From positions 8,576,734 through 8,640,733 of the forward strand of contig JADWOT020000004.1 in assembly GCA_036345935.2 (NCBI GenBank): a stretch of 64,000 nt of DNA. The letters run 5' to 3'. Shown here piece by piece: positions 26,401 through 35,390 of this stretch. The notes under the pieces are model-generated. The model did no database searches and was not told the origin of the DNA. It was given only the letters and a program-made list of their open reading frames with translations. Position 1 is the first letter of the stretch. Each line of letters opens with the position of its first letter. The stretch comes from Taenia hydatigena (lineage: Eukaryota > Platyhelminthes > Cestoda > Cyclophyllidea > Taeniidae). Both the position numbers and the translations under genes were made by a program.

Positions 26401-27129
26401 CTTCATTCTCAATATCTTCCCTCACTTTGGTTTACCCCACCAGTTTGAGCTCGGTTTAAACATCACAAGCCTCTCCTCCGTGTTCAGTGCGCGCCGATGC
26501 GTCAAAGCACAGGGAGCAGGTGAAAGGTAAGTGGTGTCAACGCGGATGAGAGCTTGGGTCATGGGGAGTTGCAGGCCTGTGTAATGAGGTAACAGAGAGT
26601 TTGCAGCGCCGCAAGCAAATATGCTAATATGCCAAGTCGAGCGTATTGATGGGTGGGTGTTGTTAGCTCCCGCTCCATAATCAGCCCAATCCGCGCGATA
26701 CGGAATTGGGCAAATGGAATGCAGCACAGTTTACCATTCCCACACGTTTTGATCCACAAAACATCCCGTGCTTTTAGAACAAGTTACCACTCCAACTTGG
26801 TTTCAATGAAATGTTGGCAGAATGGCATCCATAAGTCACTTCCCATCGAAGAGCGGAGAAGGCCCTTAAGCAGATAATGAGTAGAGATGTCATTTTGCAT
26901 GGGATGGGTAAACGTGGAGGGTTTCACGTCAAGACTAACGTTGTGGCTAGTTGTTGCGCACTCGTAAGTGTGCCACAAGCACTTAGTTAACAAGAAGGCT
27001 GGAAATTAAGTTGCTTTGTACTATCAGCACTTAGCAGCAGTAATCGTCCATCCGAGTTGCAAGTAAGTCTGGAACGTAAATAGGATTCGACCGAAACTGT
27101 ACCGTTAACATAAAGACTAAAGCGAATTG
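20421..27129. other. No confidently sup­ported gene; scattered open frames
   Basis: Many short open frames with ordinary protein composition occur on both strands (for example 21,682-21,873 plus, 22,464-22,727 plus, 22,932-23,180 minus, 23,339-23,572 plus, 24,741-24,938 plus, 26,422-26,759 minus). I could not link them by splice phase or match them to families. They may be exons of a diverged gene, relics, or chance. Confidence 0.3.
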
Positions 27130-27470
27130 TTACTGATCATGGCGATGAGTTAGAGAATGTTCACTCTTTCGGACAGCAGTGGAGTTGCCATCCCTTCCAA
27201 CTGCCAGCTGAGCGCAAAACCCACTCATTGGCTCCACCTCGCTGAGCCGTGTGCTGCGGAGCAGTGATTGCTGGACGCTTTCTGCAGCTAAAGTTGCCTT
27301 AGCATTTTGGAAATGGGGGCGAAAGTTAGCGGCAGAGCACTCGTAGCTCCCTTTGCTGTCGACAATGATGGAAATAGTAAAAGTTGTTACCGCATCAGAG
27401 GTAAGTTCGTAAAAGCACATAAGAATGTGGTCTTGATCCTTGCACTACTTTGTGTTTTTGCGTCACATGT
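27130..27470 (-). pseudogene. Immunoglobulin I-set-like exon fragment
   Basis: Minus-strand frame contains SDAVTTFTISIIVDSKGSY followed by ECSAAN and AKATL. This matches the end of an I-set Ig domain: F-T-I, then D.G.Y.C.A.N (F and G strands) and a closing A.L. The upstream half of a domain (first Cys, Trp) is not seen in the adjacent sequence, so this is one exon of a domain or a remnant. The frame stays open for about 45 residues beyond the Ig signature and ends at a stop. Muscle giant proteins or cell-adhesion proteins carry such domains; which one cannot be told. Its inverted twin at 20.3 kb is more decayed. Confidence 0.45.
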
Positions 27471-28960
27471 GCAACGCACGTAGATCGTCTGGGTTTTGTG
27501 ACTTGTCCAGCAAAATAGCAGCATTTATTGGATTCAACAGTGTCCATTCCACAATCTTAAGACCTCAAAGTGGTTTGCGACACGGCTACCTCAACCTTAT
27601 CTCCTCAGACACAGTGGTGGGAAAAGAAGCCTTTATGCAGGTCTCACTACCACAGAAATTGCATGGTGGGACAAATTTCCACCACATCCACAAAAGGGCC
27701 AATCACCACAGATGGCTTCACACAGCAGCACAGTCGCATGTATGGATTGTGACAAATGCAGCGAAAATTGACGTGACTTTTATAGCTGCTTGTGACCAGT
27801 TCCAAATTGCAAATCTGTAATGCGGACTAGGGAGAGACGATTCCTCGTTATTAGTATTCCTTTCAAAATTTTATCCTGAGCCGGAGGAATAATAATGCGA
27901 CAATGGGGTTGCACATGTGACGAGTTATTATTATGGGTAGATCTAGTTCAAATTTTGTGCGTAGTCTGTGTTTACTTTACGTTTTCCAGCTTTAAAAATG
28001 AATTATCTTAGTGGGAGTAGAGAGTTGTTGAAAGACATGAGCAGCATTGCGATTCCAACCATCCAATCATCCATCTTCCTTGCAAGTCCCTTCACCGCAG
28101 CGATGCGTCACAATGATTAGTGGCTGTTAGACAGTGCAGAGAGGGTTCAAACACTTCCAGCCTTTGTCCCGGTCAAGGTGTGAGAACTGTTGCGTACTAT
28201 TTCTCTAACTCTGCCCTAATTTCTATTCCTTTTTACTGCGAAATACTGGTTTTGCAGTCACTGTTACGGTTCCAATGAGGACTAGACGAGTCGATCACAA
28301 TTTGTCTGATGTTAACAGTTCACTCGCTGCAAGTGGATTAAAATGAGTCTAAGCCACTCGTTCCAGTGACATTAGCTTTAGCACGACCTGGTGTGATCAA
28401 GGGTGCACACCTTGCAGCATGCGAAATCCTCCAGATTCGAAGGCGTCAGCACTTTGCTGTGCGTGAGCTGATACCAACATCAAGTTTGCTGGAGCATTAA
28501 CGTCTGCTGATGTGTTACGTGTTATGTTTGCCCAAATCAACCGACTGCGATCTTTCTGCATAACACTATTAATCCTTCTGCAAGGCACAACACGGATGAC
28601 CTCGATTATTTAAATCCGACCCGACGATTCGTAGCCAAGCTCCACCTCACGTGCATAGTGCTAAGCCATCCTAAAGATTTTAGTTTCTATGACCGCACTA
28701 TAATCCTTTATCAAAACATCATTAAATACCTCAAGTTGCCTTTTGTCTGGTTGGTCCTGGCATTTGCGAACGACCTCCATAAGTCTGATTTTCTTTGTGC
28801 ACGTGTTGTGCGACTCTATGTATCGAAGCTAGACTATTCTCATTCCACATTAAAAGGCAATTTTACCGTTCTTGTACAATTTACTTCTTGATATGATTTT
28901 GCCTAAAACTGTGGTTTGTCTCCTCTCATCGGAAAGGACATTTTAGACTGATTTCTACAG
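27471..28960. other. No supported gene; possible upstream exons of the next model
   Basis: A 126-codon open frame (27,440-27,820 plus) and open stretches near 28,365-28,500 and 28,495-28,610 (plus) have plausible composition, but the minus strand is also open at 28,397-28,588. Acceptor-like TTTTGCAG occurs at 28,256. I could not build a phase-consistent chain here. Confidence 0.3.
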
Positions 28961-30342
28961 GACTTGATGGCATTGCACACTCCATGCCCATATCAGTCAG
29001 CGTACGAGTATCCCGAAATGTTTCGCTTAATTTTCAAGCCACACATCCAGTGAATACAGCATCTAGGCTAAACATCCTACATGGCGTCTTCGCCGAATAC
29101 TCACAGAACATATGCACCCATAGTGAATCTAGCAAAAAGATGGATCTATTGTTGCGAATGTAACAGCTTTTGCCACTAGCTTGAAGCAAACTTACAAATC
29201 GTGCACGATTCACAGTCAGGATGCCATCACTCATTTTTCTCCGAACTGCATGAGTGCAAGCCCAAGCGCAATTTCACTTGTGATGTTGGTGCTGCGCCCC
29301 GTGCATATTATCCTCGCTCGAATCGAGTAAGTTTCGTAGACACGTATGCTTATGCCAATTCTGCCTGCTGAAGTTAACATTAGGTCCCAACAGCGCTTTC
29401 TTAAAGAAAAAGACGGCCTTATTTCAGGAGAGTCCTTGCAAAGAAAAAGGCGCCGTTAGATAATGTGCATGTGCCGCGCAGTTTGAGTCATATTAAATCA
29501 TGTTGAATCTGATGAACATCAAGATAATAAGCTTAAACAAGCAGTATCTATGGCAGACAATGTGTTGGCGTTGTTCCATGCGATAGCAAGTTTAAATGCA
29601 AAGCATCAGTACGCCTTGTTTGCAATACAGATAAACGGCTCGACACTTATGATGCTTTTTAACATTGATTTGTTCAATTCAACCGATCCAGATACTTTCT
29701 CATTGGCCGCTTGCGCAGAAGTAGCAACTGCGAATTCGATTGCAGAAATTCGTGCTCTTGTAAGTTGAGGTAATTGCTTTTCGAACTAAACCACTAGTCT
29801 CCACGTTACCTTCGTTTTCAGCACATTGCCGCTGCTACCGTTGATACAGACATCATGTGGATCTCTGTGTTGCCTAAATGCAACTGTGGTTCCATGCGCA
29901 TCCCCAAACTTGAAGCGAAATGCCTGCAAAGCCTTCAAGACTCTATTTGGCAAGCTGTACTATCCGAGTCGCACATGCTCAGACAGGCACAGAACTGCCT
30001 TGAGCTCTTTATCACCATTTTATGGCATTACGTGTTTACCGTGCTTGGGAACAAACCAGGATACACCGGTAATACACCGATGTGCAATTGTTTTGCTACA
30101 GAATTTCAGGTGGGACATCCATTTGCATTACGGGTTATGAAGCCGACATAGAAGCTTACTGCCCTCATTGGCGTTTGTTGGGTTGAAGCAGAAATCTTGC
30201 AAGCATTACTGCGACTACCACCATCAACGATCGTACTACGCTGTAAGTCTTCATCAGTGGAAGTTCAGGGGCAATCAAAATGATAAACACCAATTTACTG
30301 CAAGAACTTGTGAGGAAAATAAAGGGCTTGTTGACCGTGTAG
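28961..30342 (+). CDS. Candidate multi-exon gene (3' part), unidentified helical protein
   Basis: Proposed exons are 28,961-29,159, 29,216-29,326, 29,384-29,454, 29,524-29,759, 29,822-30,109, 30,152-30,242 and 30,269-30,342, ending at TAG. All junctions are GT-AG and phases agree throughout (2, 2, 1, 0, 0, 1). The best supported part is 29,524-30,242: donor GTAAGT and acceptor CGTTTTCAG around a 62-nt intron, then a 42-nt intron. The product looks alpha-helical (MADNVLALFHAIASLNAKH, LQDSIWQAVLSESHMLRQAQ). The donor at 29,455 (GTTAGA) is poor, and the last intron (26 nt) is shorter than I would expect in a flatworm. I see no signal peptide and cannot assign a family. The minus strand is also open in part of the region, so a diverged pseudogene or chance is possible. 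Confidence 0.35.
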
Positions 30343-30887
30343 TAGTTTCATGAAACCTCAATCGGAACACGTCTTCAAACCTTTATGCGGATACAGGGTC
30401 GATCAGGACACGCCACTCATTTCGCCACGCAGCCAAATTCTTGGCACATTAACAGGTCACCCTGTAAGCACATTGGAAAGGCAAGCAAAATATGATAGAG
30501 TGAATCCGAGTGGGGTGCTGTAACCCACGTTAATCCTTAGCAATTAGATGTACTAGCATGGCCACCCATCAGTACTTACATTTCACATGCCTCAACGGTT
30601 GCACTAGCCACCTGCTCTATGAGACAGTATGAAGTGGGCGTAGGCAGATGATTTATAACTGACGGTATCAGCTTCCATCCTGGCCAGAGGCGTTCAATTA
30701 ATTCTGAATTCAATTGCCTTCAAATTACTACACAGGCACCTCCTTTTCCCTTCCTTTCCAATGATCGCCAATCTCTCCCTCTCTTATGCCTCCAAACAAG
30801 ACAATGAGGCGGGAAGCATTTTCTTATAAGAAAGACCCAAAAGCGAAATGTGCGAAGCCATTACCATGGATGCAGAACGGCGCGATG
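30343..30887. other. No gene seen
   Basis: Stop-rich DNA up to the point where similarity to the outer part of the P2 arms begins (about 30,888). Confidence 0.4.
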
Positions 30888-31181
30888 AAAGATGGGTTAG
30901 AGTCAGTCACGATCTCACGCTTTGCGAATACAGAGCTCATGCTGATCATGTAAGGAATGATTTGCGTATACCATGCAAGATCTTCCATAGGTGTCTCGAT
31001 GGGCTCTTGCTATCGTCCAAACTTAATGCTCACATCCGAACGTGGTCGAATAAATAGACGCAGTTAATTCTTCTACCGCTGAGCAAATCATGCAATTGAA
31101 CTACAATGACTCTGCTTGAAAAAGCCATTGCTCAATTAATCCATTTGAAAAGACTTTAGTTCACTTATCGGGAGTATGTTC
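30888..31181 (+). repeat. Outer extension of P1 left arm, shared with P2 but not with P1 right arm
   Basis: Closely similar to 49,475-49,750 and to the reverse complement of the matching stretch near 63,000-63,270. It has no partner at the right end of P1, where similarity stops at 43,703. So the right arm of P1 is truncated, or the left arm extended, relative to the ancestral unit. An open frame ending RTWSNK is shared by the copies and varies at several residues. Confidence 0.8.
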
Positions 31182-31488
31182 CTCCCCACAGGGCGAATAA
31201 TAATGTCCCTCATGAAAGGAACCACATTGCCGACAATGAGAGGCCTCACGTATTGGCACGATTGTGGCGACTGAGTGGAACACCTTATGGCAGATATGGA
31301 GGCTCATCAAAAGGACAGCCCTACCAATAAGGCAATGACTCAAAGTAGAAGTTACTCCTTCAAATGGACCATCTTAAGTTCAACGAGAACTATTTTGACC
31401 ACTTTATCATTCTATCTTACGGCTACCAACCACCGTCTCGCATGCGTGACACATCAAACCACTTCTTCCTCCCTTAATTCTTCCCATC

Positions 31489-31533
31489 TTTCCTTCCTTC
31501 CTTCCTTCCTTCCTTCCTTCCTTCCTTCCTTCC
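31489..31533 (+). repeat. (TTCC)n microsatellite, short allele
   Basis: About 11 TTCC units. The mirrored site in the right arm (43,187-43,396) is several times longer, and P2 arms have only a short imperfect pyrimidine stretch there. Confidence 0.95.
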
Positions 31534-32157
31534 GTCCCCCCTTACCCTTTCCTTCCCTTCTTTGCAAAGCAAGCCTGCTGTCCCACCGGTGTGGTGTGTG
31601 TTGGTTCTTTCCTTACCACCATCGAAAATGCACATACTGGATGTGCTGCATAAATGCCTTCAACACTCACACCCGTCTTCCCGTCACACGCAGTAACAGA
31701 AACCCACTACTAAAGTCATTTGAGTAACACTTTTATTCCACTCGCATTTCTAGCTCACTGGCATTGTGAGGCGACAGTACAGTCGCATCGTTGTGGGTGG
31801 TTGCTATCACTTCCACAAGCACATTCAACGCACCTACACCTCACCTACACCACAAAGCAGCACATTTTTCCAGTCGTGTTAGTAATAATTTTCATCATTA
31901 GCTTCCACCATGCACCACAATCCAGCGTGAAGGCAGTGTAGTCACCAGACACAAAGCGCTGCTACCTTTCAAATGGTGAGGTTATCGATTGAATCCATTG
32001 ATCGTGTCACACACTCAAACATACCGCCACGATAATGTTTGCAGATCGGTTGTATGCAGAAACGCTCTTTATCTTGGTCTACATTTCGCTTTGGTTTTTC
32101 GGTCACTTTGGTTTTTTCCGTTTGCAATTTTTCTTTCTCGCGTGGACCCTCGTGGAC

Positions 32158-33013
32158 ATGGCGCAAGCAGTGTCCACGAGGAGAGGTAGGTGCTCGCCTT
32201 CACACACACCTCTACTAACCTCATTGTCATGCAGGTTGCCAAAGACGCCAACAGGCTGTCTCTCACAAAGCACTTCAGACAAATGTTCATGTGGAAGAAG
32301 AGCGGGTGGAGCAAGTGGAGCAGGTGGAGCAGGTGGAGGAGATGGAGAACTCGACTGGCGCATCTGATGTGAAGCTGGTGAGATTCCAGCAGATACTGCA
32401 ATTCTTCGCCTCGCCTCCAAGTCATTCGATGCGGAGGCGGCAGCGACGGTCGGCAGAAACGGAAGGAGATACCGGCGCCGCAGACACGACCTACGGTGTT
32501 ACCGACCTTCCGGATGAATACGAATGGAGGGAAGAAGGAGGAGGTGGTGGTGGTGTGGATAGCGCAAATGGCCTTTGCGCTGAAAGGAGGAGGAGGAGGA
32601 GGAGGAGGAGAAGACGGATGGAGACAAAGGGCCGTTCGAGGAGGGACGAGGACGGGCAGCAGGAAGAGGAGGAGGAGGAGGAGGAGGAGGAGGAGGAGGA
32701 GGTGTGGGTGGAGCGGGTGGAGCGTGAGCGGGAGCAGGCGCAGGTGCGGGATGGGCAGCGCGAGGAGAACGAGCAAGAGGAGGACGGGAGAATGGAGAAG
32801 GAGGTGAAGAAGGAGAAGACGCACAATGTCATCATGGAGAGCGGTCACCACGTACACGGCAAAGCAAAGAAGACACGCAGCGGCAGGTGGCGTCGGCTCT
32901 TCACCAACGCAATCGGTGGACTCGCGTGGCACCAACAACACAAGGGACCACCTCACCAACACCCACACCGACACGGACACCGACACCGGTTTACAGACTC
33001 CATGATGCATTGA
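32158..33013 (+). CDS. Candidate gene G1, P1 left arm (acidic/Arg-rich protein, intact)
   Basis: Exon 1 is 32,158-32,185 and exon 2 is 32,235-33,013, joined across a 49-nt intron with donor GTAGGT, branch-like CTAAC and acceptor TGTCATGCAG. Splicing moves the short MAQAVSTRRG exon into the long open frame, giving 268 codons. The product has a central segment (VKLVRFQQILQFFASPPSHS, later LPDEYEWREE), then an Arg run, a Glu run, and a His-rich tail ending SMMH. The start could be further upstream: an in-frame ATG at 32,035 would add a hydrophobic stretch, but one P2 copy has a frameshift there, so 32,158 is preferred. Of about 17 single-base differences from the P2 copies in the first part of exon 2, about 10 are at third codon positions, and indels keep frame, which argues for protein coding. 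No family is recognised. Confidence 0.5.
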
Positions 33014-33118
33014 TGATGGAGCAAAGTGTGTTTCTTGCCTACCACCAATTCACACCATGTCAAGTTGGTGAGAGCATTGTCCTTCCTGTTAATGCAGCAG
33101 TATCTGCACTATGAGAAG

Positions 33119-33136
33119 CAGCAGCAGCAGCAGCAG
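33119..33136 (+). repeat. (CAG)6, P1 left arm
   Basis: Six CAG units, the same number in both P1 arms. The matching site in both P2 arms has 21 units. Confidence 0.9.
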
Positions 33137-33669
33137 GAGAAATGCGTTGTTGTTGTCGTTGTTGTGATTGTTAGGGACACTGTAGTTGTCACGGTTATCT
33201 CAGCAGCAGTAGCAGCAGCAGCAGCAGCAGGAGGCAGATGACGATGATGACCTCTACCCATGCCAAGAGCGAAGGACTTCCGTTCGTCCGTCTCTCTTAA
33301 CTTCCTATTTTTTTTCTCTCCTTTTTCATTTAGTGTTCGGTTGAGATGTCCCGGTGCCAACAATGTCTCGCCCATGTCCACCGTCAGAGTCGACAACTGT
33401 GCCCCTGCTGCCATCGCCGATGCCGTTGTTCACCGCCATGCGTGATGTCTCCTCGTTCTTCACTTCTTTCTCCGTTCCGATGCCTCCCCTCTCTCTCTCT
33501 CTCTCCCTCCCTCCCTCCCTGCCTCACTGCCTCCCTTCCCCCTCCCTGTTTCTCTCCCTCCCTCCTCGCCTTCCTTCCTTCACTCCTTCCTTCCTTTCTC
33601 CTTTCCTCTTCTTCCTCGAGTAGCTGCTTGTCTTCCACCGTCTCCCTTCCTTCTTTCGTGTTCACATCT

Positions 33670-33946
33670 CACCCCTCCGCTTCCTCTCATTCGCATTCAT
33701 CCGGACCTTCGGTCGTGCCGTGGACGTCTGCTGCTGATGCGTCGGCTCCTTCCATTTCGCTACCGTCAGCGACGACTTGCAGTATCCGTTGCAATCCACC
33801 AAACTTCACATCAGATGCGACTGCTTGCGAGTTCCCTCTCCGCCCACACTGCCCACCCTGCCCATTCTGTCCCACTTCCTCGTCTTCCACTTAAACATTC
33901 GTCTGAGGTGCTTTGTGTCAGACAGCTTCTTGGCTTCTTTGGCAAC
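33670..33946 (-). pseudogene. Internal inverted relic of G1 exon 2, P1 left arm
   Basis: On the minus strand this resembles 32,235-32,540: GTTGCCAAAGA, then ACAAAGCACCTCAGAC, later GCATCTGATGTGAAG, and CCGGATGAAT. In the G1 frame it has early stops, and the base pair before GTTGCC is GG in place of the acceptor AG. It is therefore a decayed inverted duplicate of the G1 exon lying inside the same arm. A weaker continuation is visible at 33,350-33,470 against 32,790-32,960. Confidence 0.65.
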
Positions 33947-34594
33947 CCACATGCCACCTTTCTTATTTTTGTTCTTCTTCTTCTTGTTTGTTCAAATACA
34001 TCTCTTTTATTCATTAGACGAAGGCCTTATCTCACTTAGCACTTAGTAGGCGGCAGGATGGCTGCGATGCCACAGAATCCACCTTACTGTCGGTTTGAGC
34101 TTACTCTTCACCGACCACTTCGAAGCATTCAATGCCACATCCCGACTCTGTCTTATGGTCGCTGAGTTGTGTGACACCATCTCCTTCACATTATAATAAG
34201 ACATTCACTTCATCAGTTGTGTATTTATGATAGAAGAGATAAAAGAATTTTGAAATACTTGCTCTTTAATTTGGCACGGGAACACACACACTCACACACA
34301 CACCGAGAGTGTGTCAATTCATGAACAATGACGCCTGGTTGGTGGGAGGAAGAGGAGTAGGAATAATAGAAGACGCAGGCCACGTGAATTGAGAAGTGAA
34401 CGCAAAGCATCAAAATGCAACCGAACAGTTGCTCAAGTAATAAATAAGTACCTCATTATTTGATTGAACTAACCATAGCTGGGTAACTCAAATGCTACGA
34501 TGACGACAACCAGGCAGAACGTAGACACCCAGTGCAGTTGCAAAGTGACAGAATCGCTTTTTGCACCCAATGCTACTAATATGTGCGTTAGCAA

Positions 34595-35116
34595 ATGACA
34601 AGTGTCGCCTACCTCCTTACCGCCTCACTAACAATGTGGGATATGTACCACCACAACCACCACCATCACCACCACCTCCTCCTCCTTATGTGGCTGCCAC
34701 CGCTGCAGCCGCCGCCACTAGAACGCAAGCCAGACCCTGGCTTTACTACCACTACTGCTACTACTACTCAACAGAGAGAAATTGTGGGCCATCGAGTTGG
34801 TAAAGCTCCTCCTACTGGGCGCCGTTTCAGTAGTATTGACATCCTACCTCAAGATTCAAACGTCGAAATTGGCAGGGTGTCGCGTGGAATGATGCGCTTT
34901 TCACTGTATGTGCCCTCCTCCACCTCCCATCCTCTTCTCTTCCTCCTTCCTCCCCTTCACAGACAGCCGAACACTCTACACAAGGCAGAGCTGAATTCAA
35001 CACTTCCCCTTCCAGTCAACTTCTACACCATTTGTTCGCGCATACCCCACCATTTACCCATAGTCATGAGGCCGCGTCACTACGTAATCCAGCAAGCACC
35101 ACCCCAGTCGCTGTGA
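34595..35116 (+). CDS. Candidate gene G2, P1 left arm (His/Leu/Thr-rich protein)
   Basis: Exon A is 34,595-34,905 and exon B is 34,963-35,116. They are separated by a 57-nt intron with donor GTATGT, a long pyrimidine tract and acceptor CCTTCACAG. Because 57 is a multiple of three and has no stop in frame, the frame is open with or without splicing (154 or 173 codons). The N-terminal part has His, Leu, Pro and Thr runs encoded by trinucleotide repeats; the less repetitive part reads GKAPPTGRRFSSIDILPQDS. Differences between P1 and P2 copies show only a mild third-position excess in exon A and none in exon B, and one P2 copy has a frameshift in exon B. It may be the downstream part of a transcript starting at G1. 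No family is recognised. Confidence 0.35.
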   Translation: MTSVAYLLTASLTMWDMYHHNHHHHHHLLLLMWLPPLQPPPLERKPDPGFTTTTATTTQQREIVGHRVGKAPPTGRRFSSIDILPQDSNVEIGRVSRGMMRFSLYVPSSTSHPLLFLLPPLHRQPNTLHKAELNSTLPLPVNFYTICSRIPHHLPIVMRPRHYVIQQAPPQSL

Positions 35117-35390
35117 ATCCCTGCTGCCAGGGGTAACACCTACACAAAACACGCTTCACCTGCTAAGCAGCAATCCTCATCACCACACCCAACAGTAGTG
35201 CACGTTTCGCCTAAACAATGACGCTAACTGCATTCACTTCTTCTAATCAACCGATCCCTCCTCCTCCTCCTTTTCAAATACCACACAGCACAACTGTCCC
35301 TCACCACCTATATTGCTTCAAATACATCGGATATTCTGGATAGCCATGACTTGGTGATATGAAACACATGCCACGCCTGTATGTGCAACG

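Larger units (their letters stand above)
31182..35390 (+). repeat. Palindrome P1, left arm
   Basis: Nearly perfect inverted copy of 39,345-43,703: mirrored positions add to about 74,721 through most of the arm. Differences seen are one CAC codon-length unit near 34,670, a short CA-tract difference near 34,280, the length of the TTCC tract (short here), and a handful of substitutions in the last 70 bp next to the spacer. It contains candidate genes G1 and G2 and an internal older inverted duplication. Confidence 0.95.

Noticed and set aside
32069..33010. 313-codon open frame on the strand opposite G1 (and its mirror at 41,711-42,652; 209-codon version at 50,880-51,509)
   Set aside because: It reads Leu/His/Pro runs from the reverse of GAG/GGA repeats, does not respect the conserved intron, and shrinks in P2. 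It is an antisense shadow of G1.
33346..33894. 182-codon Ser/Pro-rich frame in the arms (also 191 and 178 codons in P2)
   Set aside because: Composed of CTC/TCC low-complexity DNA and the antisense of the G1 relic, with no splice context.
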